A DNA stretch of 13,113 nt from JAJDIA01 sp031555145. GTDB taxonomy: Bacteria > Bacteroidota > Bacteroidia > Bacteroidales > Tannerellaceae. The notes under the pieces are model-generated. The model had not been told where the DNA came from, searched no databases, and saw only the letters and a list, made by a program, of their open reading frames with translations. Made by a program: the position numbers and the translations under genes. The DNA is taken from contig JAVBUR010000011.1 of the NCBI GenBank assembly GCA_031555145.1, forward strand, positions 1-13,113. The letters are read 5' to 3'. Below, piece after piece: positions 1-6,734 of this stretch (its first letter is position 1; every line of letters begins with the position of its first letter).

Positions 1-645
1 GTATGAACCCTTGGCTTTCTCCAACGCTTCGTTAGCGTCGATGCCTTTCTTTATCATATCCATGAATTTGCCCAGGTGGATAAATTCATAACCGATTACT
101 TCGTCGTCGGCATCCAATGCCATACGGGTGCAATAGCCTTCGGCCATTTCGAGGTAACGCGGACCTTTGTCTAATGTACCGAACATGGTACCTACCTGGC
201 TGCGGAGGCCTTTACCAAGGTCTTCCAGACCGGCGCCGATGGGCAGACCGTCTTCCGAGAAAGCCGACTGGGTACGTCCGTACACGATCTGCAGGAAGAG
301 TTCGCGCATCGCCGTGTTGATAGCGTCGCAAACGAGGTCGGTGTTCAACGCTTCGAGCAGCGTCTTACCCGGCAGGATTTCCGAACACATAGCGGCAGAG
401 TGCGTCATACCCGAGCAACCAACCGTTTCGATCAGCGCTTCCTGGATAATGCCTTCCTTCACGTTCAGCGTCAGCTTGCAGGTTCCCTGTTGCGGGGCAC
501 ACCAACCGATACCGTGGGTCAAGCCCGAGATGTCGGAGATTTGTGTAGCTCTAACCCATTTTCCTTCTTCGGGTATCGGAGCGTTGGGATGATTGGCTCC
601 CTTCTTTACAACACACATGTGTTGAACTTCATGTGAATAAATCAT
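1..645 (-). CDS. NifU/IscU-like iron-sulfur cluster assembly scaffold protein (3' end cut by window edge)
   Basis: The frame is open from an ATG at 645 to base 1 without a stop, giving 215 codons of a partial protein. Residues about 49-100 align by eye with the IscU core: the stretch with C56 followed by KLTLNV resembles the IscU region after its first cluster cysteine, and GCSGMTHSAAMCSE (76-89) matches the GC-x-x-x-x-x-S-S-x-x-T-E region holding the second ligand cysteine, followed by the typical GKTLLEAL. Further cysteines at 49, 87, 106 and 172 could complete a cluster site. The part after residue 110 (GLPIGAGLEDLGKGLRSQ onward) is not IscU-like. The predicted role is cytoplasmic assembly or carrying of an Fe-S cluster. 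From memory, this family is often followed by a gene for the uncharacterised 'GGGtGRT' protein, which would lie beyond the left edge. Family assignment is fairly firm; the exact partner and client proteins are unknown. Confidence 0.8.
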   Translation of the reverse strand, partial: MIYSHEVQHMCVVKKGANHPNAPIPEEGKWVRATQISDISGLTHGIGWCAPQQGTCKLTLNVKEGIIQEALIETVGCSGMTHSAAMCSEILPGKTLLEALNTDLVCDAINTAMRELFLQIVYGRTQSAFSEDGLPIGAGLEDLGKGLRSQVGTMFGTLDKGPRYLEMAEGYCTRMALDADDEVIGYEFIHLGKFMDMIKKGIDANEALEKAKGSY

Positions 646-707
646 AATCGCTAATTTATTATATTAAAATGATAATATAGGCACAGTAGTATTTCTGTAA
701 GCACGCG

Positions 708-715
708 CAAAGATA
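708..715 (-). promoter_or_regulatory. Bacteroidetes-type -7 promoter box for the Fe-S scaffold gene
   Basis: Read on the minus strand this is TATCTTTG, an exact match to the Bacteroidetes -7 consensus TAnnTTTG. Nineteen bases upstream lies TATG, a 3-of-4 match to the -33 TTTG element. It would start transcription near 700 and give a leader of about 55 nt to the ATG at 645. The leader is very AT-rich and lacks a Shine-Dalgarno motif, as usual in this phylum. Confidence 0.6.
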
Positions 716-799
716 GCCTATTTTATCTTTTCCGCATAAGGATTCGGTGGGAAAATACAGGCGATTTTTCAACACTGCTTTCATCAGGATGAACGGCTC

Positions 800-889
800 A
801 AAAAAAGACCATGATGATCCAAATCGATCATCATTATGTTTATTTTCGAACATAATGACGTTTGAAATGGAACATCATGGTCTTTTTTT
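800..889 (-). terminator. Compound intrinsic terminator downstream of the AsmA-like gene, possibly bidirectional
   Basis: A perfect 17-bp inverted repeat joins 800-816 with 873-889. Its GC-containing core (GACCATGATG) is flanked by an A run at 800-806 and a T run at 883-891, so the transcript carries a U tract after the stem in either direction. It lies 24 bp after the stop of the AsmA-like gene at 913, so it should terminate that operon. The loop is itself structured: 831-840 pairs with 849-858 (10 bp, TCATTATGTT with its complement). A further stem, 813-819 with 826-832, would compete with both of these. The extra internal structure is more than a simple terminator needs. Confidence 0.8.
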
Positions 890-912
890 TTCACGAAACC
901 ATGGTGTCAAAA

Positions 913-3546
913 CTACTCGATCTTCTTGATCTGTTCCTCGGCTTGGCTGCGGAGGTTTGCAGCTTGTTTTTTGGCTTCGTCCACAAGCTTCTGGCCGGCT
1001 ATTTTGGCGGCGGCTTTGGCGATGGGGTTCGAAGCTTTGTCTTCAAGGGCTTTCGCTTGCTTTTCGGCTTCAGAGACCACTTTATTGGCGGCATCATCGG
1101 CCTGCGAGCGGATATTTTCGATCTGCTTGGCTTTTTCAGCATTCAGATCAGTACGGGTGGTGTCGCCTTCGGCCTTATCCTTATTCAGGAACTGGTCGAT
1201 GGCTGAGGCGGCGGCTCCGGAAGCAAGTCCGGCCATATCGACACCAATCTTCGGACTGGTAAACGTTCCACCGATCGTGATGGGTACATTGCTGATGAAG
1301 CTGTTGGTAAGTGACTTCGGAAGAGTGACTGTTCCTTTATAGGCAATACTCTGATCCAGGCCGGTCGAACCTTCGAGTTTCAACACACCACCATTTCCGG
1401 TATTGATGCTGAAGGGCTTGGTGTTGATCTTCCCGTCGTTGATCGTAAACGGCAGATTGAGGTCTTTGGTGGAGAACGACTTCAGTGCATCAGTCTTCAA
1501 GGCTGACGAGAGAGCGGTCAGCGCAGCCACATTCTGCACTTCCATATCGCTGGTCTGCAACAGCCCGTTACCGGTCAGGGCAGCCAGTGTTTGAAGGATG
1601 CTTTCACCCAGCGAGGTGTTGAAGTTGAGGTTCATCGAATACGTGCCCAACAGGTTCTCGAAGATGGGAGCAAACTTCTGGATCGATTCGACCGACTTGA
1701 AGGTTTCGGCAAACGATACCTTCGTGAGGTTGAGGTTGAAGCCTACCTTCGGTGTCTTTTCGTCGGAGGTATCATACGAACCGCTTACCTTACAGCTACC
1801 GCCCAGCGCATTGGCATTCACATCGTTGAGTGTCAGGATACCATTGCGTACGGTCATACCGCCCACGAGGTTGGTGACGTTGATCTTATCGTACACGATC
1901 TGCTTCATATTGGCATTCAGCGCAAAGTCGATGTTCTTGGGGATGATGATATCACCGGTCGAAGCAGTGGTATCAGCTTCTGCTGTATCGTCGCTCAGGA
2001 AGTCATTTGCATTGAGGTAGTTCGACGTGAGATTCAGTTGGCCTTTCAGCGTCTGATCCTTCAGGGCATAGCCAATAAAGTTTTCGAGACGGCCGGTGGC
2101 GTGCAGGTCGTTTTTGCCGATATTCACATCCAGACCGGTGAGGTTGGCGTACTGCGGGGTGAAGGTCAAGGCGGCGTTCTGTATCTGTACGTCGGGCATA
2201 TCGGCCGATTTGTAAAGCATATCATTTACTTTCAGCGTACCGGAGGCCGAGACCTTATCATACTGTTCTTTTTCGACAGCCGACAGTGCTGCGGCAAGCG
2301 CCATATCTGCCACGATCTTACCATTCAGTTCCATGCCTTTTTCGAGCGGATACACGTCTTTGATCATACCGAGATCGATCGTGCCATTGGCATGCAAGCG
2401 GAGGTTGGGATCACTCATTGGCGTGGTCACAAGCATGTTTCCGTTGAACGGATTCCCGCCCAGCGTAAAGCTGAACTTGCTGATATCCACCACCGTATTA
2501 TCCAGTGAGCCGCCTTTGCTGTTGGCGGCGAGGTTTACATTAATATTATCCACTGATTTGGGGAGTGAGGGATATTGAAACATGGCATTGTCAACCAGTA
2601 TCTTAAAGTCGAAAGCCGGGTAATTGTCGCCCTGCATCAGGCCTTTCAGCCAACCGTCGAGCGACACGTTACCACTCGTCTTCACATCCTTAAAGTCAGC
2701 AGTGTACATGGCGGGCACCAACGACAATATTTCCTTGAATTGCGTATCGGGAGCATTCAGTTTGAGGTCGAAGTCCATACCATCCTCTCCCACCATGGCA
2801 AACGTTCCTTCAATAAAGGCTTTCAGGGCGTTGAGTTGGAGGTCACTCTTCGTAAAGGTAAACTTCATGGCTTCCATGTCGGCAGCCAGTTCGGCATTAA
2901 CCTTTAGGTTTGCCTTATTCAGGTAGGGGATACCGTCCATCAGGTACGAGAGTTCATCGATCGTGCTGTTCGTCTTCAGGGTAGTCTGTGCGGCAGAGAA
3001 GTCACCCGAGAGGGTACCGTTCCACTTCGTAACGACGGCTTTCATCTTTCCTTGCAGATCGTCATAAACGATATTACAATCGGATACCGTGATCTTCTTC
3101 AGGCTCATATTGAAGGGAGAAGAGGCGGTAGTATCTTCTTCGGCAGTTGTTTCTTTCATGATATCCCAGTTGGGACGGCCATCTGCCAACACCTTGGCAT
3201 AGACTGATACACGGTCGAGATTGACCTGTACGATCTCATAATGGTCGCCAAAGAGACTGAACAAGTCGATGGTCACACCGGCCGAACGAGCCTGCAACAA
3301 GGTATCATTGGCAAAATCGTCTTTCCCTACGATCATGGCGTCTTCGAGCGTCAGGGATGCATCGGGGAAATGAGAAAAAAGGCTCAGGCCGAAGTCTCCG
3401 ATACTCACTTCGGCATTCAGTTGTTCATTGGCTACGCGGAGTACCGCTTCCTTGATCTTATCCTTGAACAGGAATGGTACAGCTATCATGATTACAATCA
3501 AAATACCGATGATAGCGGCAATAATGGTAAGGATTCTTTTTGTCAT
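913..3546 (-). CDS. AsmA-like envelope protein with a charged helical C-terminal tail
   Basis: This 877-residue protein has one N-terminal membrane segment (about residues 5-27, after MTKR) followed by a large periplasmic region rich in beta-type repeats. The segment just after the membrane anchor (VANEQLNAEVSIGDFGLSLF, then SHFPDASLTLEDAMI) is the typical AsmA start. It suggests an inner-membrane-anchored AsmA-like protein, a family linked to outer-membrane assembly and, for related TamB/YhdP-type proteins, to phospholipid movement across the periplasm. The specific role here is inference. Residues from about 786 to 877 form an Ala/Lys/Glu/Gln-rich, probably coiled-coil tail (for example EKQAKALEDKA and LRSQAEEQIKKIE), which is not part of the canonical AsmA core. 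It is the second gene of an operon, 61 bp after the TlpA-like gene, and is followed by the strong terminator at 800-889. Family confidence is high; function is not established. Confidence 0.85.
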   Translation of the reverse strand: MTKRILTIIAAIIGILIVIMIAVPFLFKDKIKEAVLRVANEQLNAEVSIGDFGLSLFSHFPDASLTLEDAMIVGKDDFANDTLLQARSAGVTIDLFSLFGDHYEIVQVNLDRVSVYAKVLADGRPNWDIMKETTAEEDTTASSPFNMSLKKITVSDCNIVYDDLQGKMKAVVTKWNGTLSGDFSAAQTTLKTNSTIDELSYLMDGIPYLNKANLKVNAELAADMEAMKFTFTKSDLQLNALKAFIEGTFAMVGEDGMDFDLKLNAPDTQFKEILSLVPAMYTADFKDVKTSGNVSLDGWLKGLMQGDNYPAFDFKILVDNAMFQYPSLPKSVDNINVNLAANSKGGSLDNTVVDISKFSFTLGGNPFNGNMLVTTPMSDPNLRLHANGTIDLGMIKDVYPLEKGMELNGKIVADMALAAALSAVEKEQYDKVSASGTLKVNDMLYKSADMPDVQIQNAALTFTPQYANLTGLDVNIGKNDLHATGRLENFIGYALKDQTLKGQLNLTSNYLNANDFLSDDTAEADTTASTGDIIIPKNIDFALNANMKQIVYDKINVTNLVGGMTVRNGILTLNDVNANALGGSCKVSGSYDTSDEKTPKVGFNLNLTKVSFAETFKSVESIQKFAPIFENLLGTYSMNLNFNTSLGESILQTLAALTGNGLLQTSDMEVQNVAALTALSSALKTDALKSFSTKDLNLPFTINDGKINTKPFSINTGNGGVLKLEGSTGLDQSIAYKGTVTLPKSLTNSFISNVPITIGGTFTSPKIGVDMAGLASGAAASAIDQFLNKDKAEGDTTRTDLNAEKAKQIENIRSQADDAANKVVSEAEKQAKALEDKASNPIAKAAAKIAGQKLVDEAKKQAANLRSQAEEQIKKIE

Positions 3547-3561
3547 AACGTTACTATCTTA

Positions 3562-3596
3562 TTAAAAACAAGAGAGGAAGCACACGTAGCGCTTCC
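3562..3596 (-). promoter_or_regulatory. Intercistronic hairpin with T tract between the TlpA-like and AsmA-like genes
   Basis: On the minus strand GGAAGCGC (3596-3589) pairs with GTGCTTCC (3583-3576), 8 bp including one G-U pair, around a 5-nt loop. It starts 12 nt after the TAA of the TlpA-like gene. A short U tract (complement of 3564-3568) follows, but 7 nt away from the stem rather than abutting it. This looks like a leaky terminator, an attenuator or an mRNA 3'-end stabiliser that could lower expression of the downstream AsmA-like gene. Only the inverted repeat is directly seen. Confidence 0.4.
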
Positions 3597-3607
3597 CCTT
3601 CAAAATG

Positions 3608-4723
3608 TTATTTTACCAGTTCTGCCACCTTCGCATCCAGGGCTTCACCGTGGAGGTTCTTGGCGACAATGGTACCGTCTTTATCCACCAATACGGTATG
3701 AGGGATGCTGTTTACGCCATAGAGGGCGGCACCGGCATTTTCCCAATACTTCACATCAGACAGTTGCGGCCAGGTAATTCCCAGTTCCTTGATTCCTTTT
3801 TCCCAAGCGTCAACCGTACGATCAAGGGAAATACCTACAATCTGGAATTTTTTTCCCTTGTATTGTTTGTAAAGTTCTACCAGATGCGGCATGTCACGAC
3901 GACACGGGGGACACCAGGAAGCCCAGAAGTCGATCAACACGACCTTGCCGTTCCCTACGTATTCCGACAGTTTGTGCATCTTGCCTTTCGTATCGGCCAT
4001 TTCGAAATCGGTGAACTTCTTACCGATAGCGACCTTTTCCAATACAGCCAGGTGAGAGATGATCTTGTCGACACCCGGAACAGCTTTCAACGAGTCACCG
4101 GCAGCGGCTACCAGCGTACGGCGGGTGTCTTCGTCGAGGCTATAACGGAAGTCGCTCAGCAATTTACCAGACGTCTGCCAGTTCGGATGATCTTCAATAA
4201 ATTTCTTTACGGCAGCAGAGATAGACGCATCTATCTTTTCATACTGCGCTTCTGCTTCCTTGGCCGCAGCTTTGTCTTCCGAATTCATGGCGTCGATAAA
4301 CTTCTTCATATCGGCGCGAAGGCTACGCAAATCTGTTTGCAAGGCGTTCAAGGCATCATTCTCAGCGGTGCCCTTTACGACAGGTGTTTCGTCGAGCGTA
4401 ACGGCAATCTTACCGTTTTGCAGGATAAAGGTTGCCATGAAAGCACCGTTATCACCAGCGGCAGTCCCTTTCGGCTCTACCACATCGTCGGCAAAACGAA
4501 TGACATTCAGGGTCGGGGTAGTCTGCTCGCCTTCAAATTTGAACGCGCCATTCTCCACCAAAGCGCTGTCGACCACAGCGGCGTCTTTTCCATAACCATA
4601 CAAATACACATACTTACCGTTCAGGTCGGCGTTTGAAACCGTTCCGGTAATCTGGTAACCTGGCTTTTCGGCACAGGCCGTAGCGAGTGCAGCCAAAACA
4701 AAAAGAGATACTAACTTTTTCAT
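3608..4723 (-). CDS. TlpA/DUF4369-type thioredoxin-fold lipoprotein
   Basis: This is a predicted periplasm-facing thiol-disulfide oxidoreductase. I chose the ATG at 4723 (371 residues) because it gives a standard lipoprotein signal, MKKLVSLFVLAALATAC, with the lipidated Cys at residue 17. An in-frame ATG at 4735 would add only MTIS and cannot be excluded. Residues about 22-112 look like the beta-rich DUF4369 domain (YQITGTVSNADLNGKYVYLY). A charged helical linker covers about 120-230. The C-terminal thioredoxin fold (about 235-371) has the redox motif WCPPC (W270, C271, C274) after VVLIDFWAS, and the cis-proline motif SIPHT with P341. Proteins of this architecture are common in Bacteroidetes, where they are usually assumed to reduce or isomerise envelope disulfides; the substrate is unknown. 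It is the first gene of an operon with the AsmA-like gene. Confidence 0.88.
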   Translation of the reverse strand: MKKLVSLFVLAALATACAEKPGYQITGTVSNADLNGKYVYLYGYGKDAAVVDSALVENGAFKFEGEQTTPTLNVIRFADDVVEPKGTAAGDNGAFMATFILQNGKIAVTLDETPVVKGTAENDALNALQTDLRSLRADMKKFIDAMNSEDKAAAKEAEAQYEKIDASISAAVKKFIEDHPNWQTSGKLLSDFRYSLDEDTRRTLVAAAGDSLKAVPGVDKIISHLAVLEKVAIGKKFTDFEMADTKGKMHKLSEYVGNGKVVLIDFWASWCPPCRRDMPHLVELYKQYKGKKFQIVGISLDRTVDAWEKGIKELGITWPQLSDVKYWENAGAALYGVNSIPHTVLVDKDGTIVAKNLHGEALDAKVAELVK

Positions 4724-4782
4724 GCTGATTGTCATACTAAATTTTAAAATCGATATCGTTTAATAAACAGTTACTTATGTCA

Positions 4783-4790
4783 CAAAGTTA
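4783..4790 (-). promoter_or_regulatory. -7 promoter box for the TlpA-AsmA operon
   Basis: The minus strand reads TAACTTTG, an exact TAnnTTTG match, which would place the start of transcription near 4776 and give a leader of about 40-55 nt. No good TTTG -33 element is visible at the expected spacing. It sits in the divergent region shared with pfp. Confidence 0.55.
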
Positions 4791-4834
4791 CGGCAATTTT
4801 CACATTACGTCATCGAAATACGGGAAAATATTAT

Positions 4835-4842
4835 GATATTTG
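4835..4842 (+). promoter_or_regulatory. Weak candidate -7 box for pfp
   Basis: GATATTTG matches TAnnTTTG except at the first base. It lies 53 bp before the pfp ATG, a typical distance in this phylum, but there is no clear -33 element. It is the best candidate in the 160-bp divergent region on the plus strand, offered with low confidence. Confidence 0.3.
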
Positions 4843-4868
4843 CATCGTTTTTCGCGTAACCTGTTACA

Positions 4869-4883
4869 TCATATCATATCATA
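4869..4883 (+). repeat. Three tandem TCATA units in the pfp leader
   Basis: TCATA occurs three times in perfect tandem, ending 12 bp before the pfp ATG, where ribosome binding would occur. It may simply be AT-rich leader sequence; copy-number variation between strains is possible but not shown. Confidence 0.6.
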
Positions 4884-4895
4884 AAGCAATTGAAC

Positions 4896-6542
4896 ATGAC
4901 AAAAAGTGCGTTACAAACCGCAAGAGCATCCTATCAACCGAAGGTGCCCGTTGCGTTGAAAGGTGCAGTAAAAGCCGTTGAAGGCGAGTACACACAATCC
5001 GTAGCCAACCAGGACGAGATCAAGAAACTCTTCCCTAATACCTACGGCATGCCTATTATTACATTTGAAAAGAGCAACACACCGCAGACACTGCCCGCAG
5101 TGAATGTAGGCGTAATCCTGTCGGGTGGACAGGCTCCGGGCGGACACAACGTGATCGCCGGTCTTTTCGACGGTATCAAGGCTATCAACAAAGATTCACG
5201 CCTCTATGGTTTTATCCTCGGCCCCGGCGGTCTGGTGGATCACAAATACAAAGAACTGACTGCCGACATCATCGACGAATACCGCAACACAGGTGGTTTC
5301 GACATGATCGGTTCAGGTCGTACCAAACTGGAAGAAACGGCCCAATTTGACAAAGGCCTCGAAATCCTGAAAAAACTCGACATCAAGGCTCTCGTTATCA
5401 TCGGTGGCGACGATTCCAACACCAACGCTTGCGTATTGGCTGAGTATTACAAGGCTATCAACGCCGGCGTACAGGTAATCGGTTGCCCGAAAACCATCGA
5501 CGGTGACCTGAAGAACGAAGTGATCGAAACTTCTTTCGGCTTCGACACCGCTTGCAAAGTATATTCGGAAGTAATCGGTAACATCCAACGCGACTGTAAC
5601 TCCGCTCAGAAATACTATCACTTCATCAAGTTAATGGGACGTTCGGCCTCACATATCGGTCTCGAATGTGCGCTGCAGACACAGCCGAACATCTGTATCA
5701 TCTCCGAAGAAGTGGAAGCTAAGAACATGTCGCTCGACGATATCGTGACCTATGTAGCCGACATCGTAGCCAAGCGGGCTGCCGACGGTAAAAACTTCGG
5801 TACCGTACTGATCCCCGAAGGATTGATCGAATTCGTACCCGCCATGAAACGCCTGATCGCCGAACTCAACGACTACCTGGCTAAGCACGACGACGAGTTC
5901 AAGATGATCCGCAAAAGCGAACAACGCGCCTATATCATCACCAAACTTACCAAAGATAATTCCGAGTTATACGCCAGCCTGCCCGAAGGCGTTGCCCGCC
6001 AGCTCACGCTGGATCGCGACCCCCACGGTAACGTACAGGTGTCGCTGATCGAAACGGAAAAGCTGCTCTCCGAAATGGTCGGCAAGAAACTCGACCAGTG
6101 GAAGAAGGAAGGCAAATATACCGGTAAGTTCTCCGCCCTGCACCACTTCTTTGGTTACGAAGGACGTTGCGCTGCTCCGTCGAACTATGATGCCGACTAC
6201 TGCTACTCACTCGGCTACACGGCTTCCTGCCTGATCGCTGCCGGTGTAACAGGATATATGTCGTCTGTACGTAACACGACAGCTCCTGCCGACAAGTGGA
6301 TCGCCGGTGGTATCCCCGTAACCATGATGATGAATATGGAACGTCGCCACGGTGAAATGAAACCCGTTATCCAGAAAGCCCTCGTGAAGCTGGACGCTGC
6401 CCCCTTCAAGAAATTTGCCGCTAACCGCGACGAATGGGCGCTGACCACGAGCTACGTCTATCCGGGCCCGATTCAGTACTTTGGCCCGACCGAAGTATGC
6501 GACGAACCGACTAAGACGTTGCAGCTCGAACAAGGTAAGTAA
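4896..6542 (+). CDS. pfp: PPi-dependent 6-phosphofructokinase (diphosphate-fructose-6-phosphate 1-phosphotransferase)
   Basis: This cytoplasmic enzyme interconverts fructose 6-phosphate and fructose 1,6-bisphosphate using pyrophosphate, which makes the step reversible and spares ATP in glycolysis. The 548 residues fit the long PFP class. Visible motifs are the phosphate-binding GGQAPGG (77-83), GGDDS (170-174), PKTIDGDL (198-205) and MGRSASHIGLE (247-257). D173 and K199 stand where ATP-dependent enzymes have glycines, the known signature of PPi specificity, and D202 is the expected catalytic base. I chose the ATG at 4896; a TTG two codons earlier at 4890 is in frame but less likely. It is transcribed alone, divergently from the TlpA-AsmA operon, and ends 23 bp before the stem of a strong terminator. 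No missing residue or frameshift is seen. Confidence 0.96.
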   Translation: MTKSALQTARASYQPKVPVALKGAVKAVEGEYTQSVANQDEIKKLFPNTYGMPIITFEKSNTPQTLPAVNVGVILSGGQAPGGHNVIAGLFDGIKAINKDSRLYGFILGPGGLVDHKYKELTADIIDEYRNTGGFDMIGSGRTKLEETAQFDKGLEILKKLDIKALVIIGGDDSNTNACVLAEYYKAINAGVQVIGCPKTIDGDLKNEVIETSFGFDTACKVYSEVIGNIQRDCNSAQKYYHFIKLMGRSASHIGLECALQTQPNICIISEEVEAKNMSLDDIVTYVADIVAKRAADGKNFGTVLIPEGLIEFVPAMKRLIAELNDYLAKHDDEFKMIRKSEQRAYIITKLTKDNSELYASLPEGVARQLTLDRDPHGNVQVSLIETEKLLSEMVGKKLDQWKKEGKYTGKFSALHHFFGYEGRCAAPSNYDADYCYSLGYTASCLIAAGVTGYMSSVRNTTAPADKWIAGGIPVTMMMNMERRHGEMKPVIQKALVKLDAAPFKKFAANRDEWALTTSYVYPGPIQYFGPTEVCDEPTKTLQLEQGK

Positions 6543-6551
6543 TTCTTCATT

Positions 6552-6610
6552 ACTATAAAACTACCGTGCGGATTACGTAATAGCATACGTGATCCGCACT
6601 TTTTTATAGT
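6552..6610 (+). terminator. Intrinsic terminator of pfp
   Basis: GTGCGGATTACGTA (6566-6579) pairs with TACGTGATCCGCAC (6586-6599), a 14-bp stem with one T-G pair and a 6-nt loop, followed directly by six T residues. The flanks extend the symmetry: ACTATAAAA (6552-6560) pairs with TTTTATAGT (6602-6610), so an A tract is also present on the other side and the element could work in both directions. Confidence 0.92.
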
Positions 6611-6681
6611 AGAGCCACCGGAATGAACAAATCATACCCCCAAAAGAAACATTCGTGACACAGAAACCCATAACTATTGCT

Positions 6682-6689
6682 TAGTTTTG
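6682..6689 (+). promoter_or_regulatory. -7 promoter box for the GH127 gene
   Basis: TAGTTTTG is an exact TAnnTTTG match, 45 bp before the ATG at 6735, predicting a leader of about 40 nt. No matching -33 TTTG is seen 18-21 bp upstream. It follows the pfp terminator, which supports an independent transcription unit. Confidence 0.5.
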
Positions 6690-6734
6690 CACAGGGTTAT
6701 CCCAGCCCTCTCCTGTTATCTTAAATGAAATAGA

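Noticed and set aside
747..929. Small plus-strand open frame across the gap between the scaffold and AsmA-like genes
   Set aside because: It runs through the compound terminator hairpin and its coding sequence is formed by the inverted repeat; there is no promoter or family match.
1591..2508. Plus-strand open frame of 305 codons opposite the AsmA-like gene
   Set aside because: It is antisense to the middle of a well-supported 877-codon gene, with no recognisable domain.
3605..4636. Long plus-strand open frame of 343 codons opposite the TlpA-like gene
   Set aside because: It lies wholly antisense to a gene with clear motifs (lipobox, WCPPC), its translation resembles no family I know, and it has no promoter. 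It is a shadow of the minus-strand codon pattern.
4890..4895. TTG at 4890 as the start of pfp
   Set aside because: The ATG only two codons later is the stronger start, and the two extra residues add nothing conserved.
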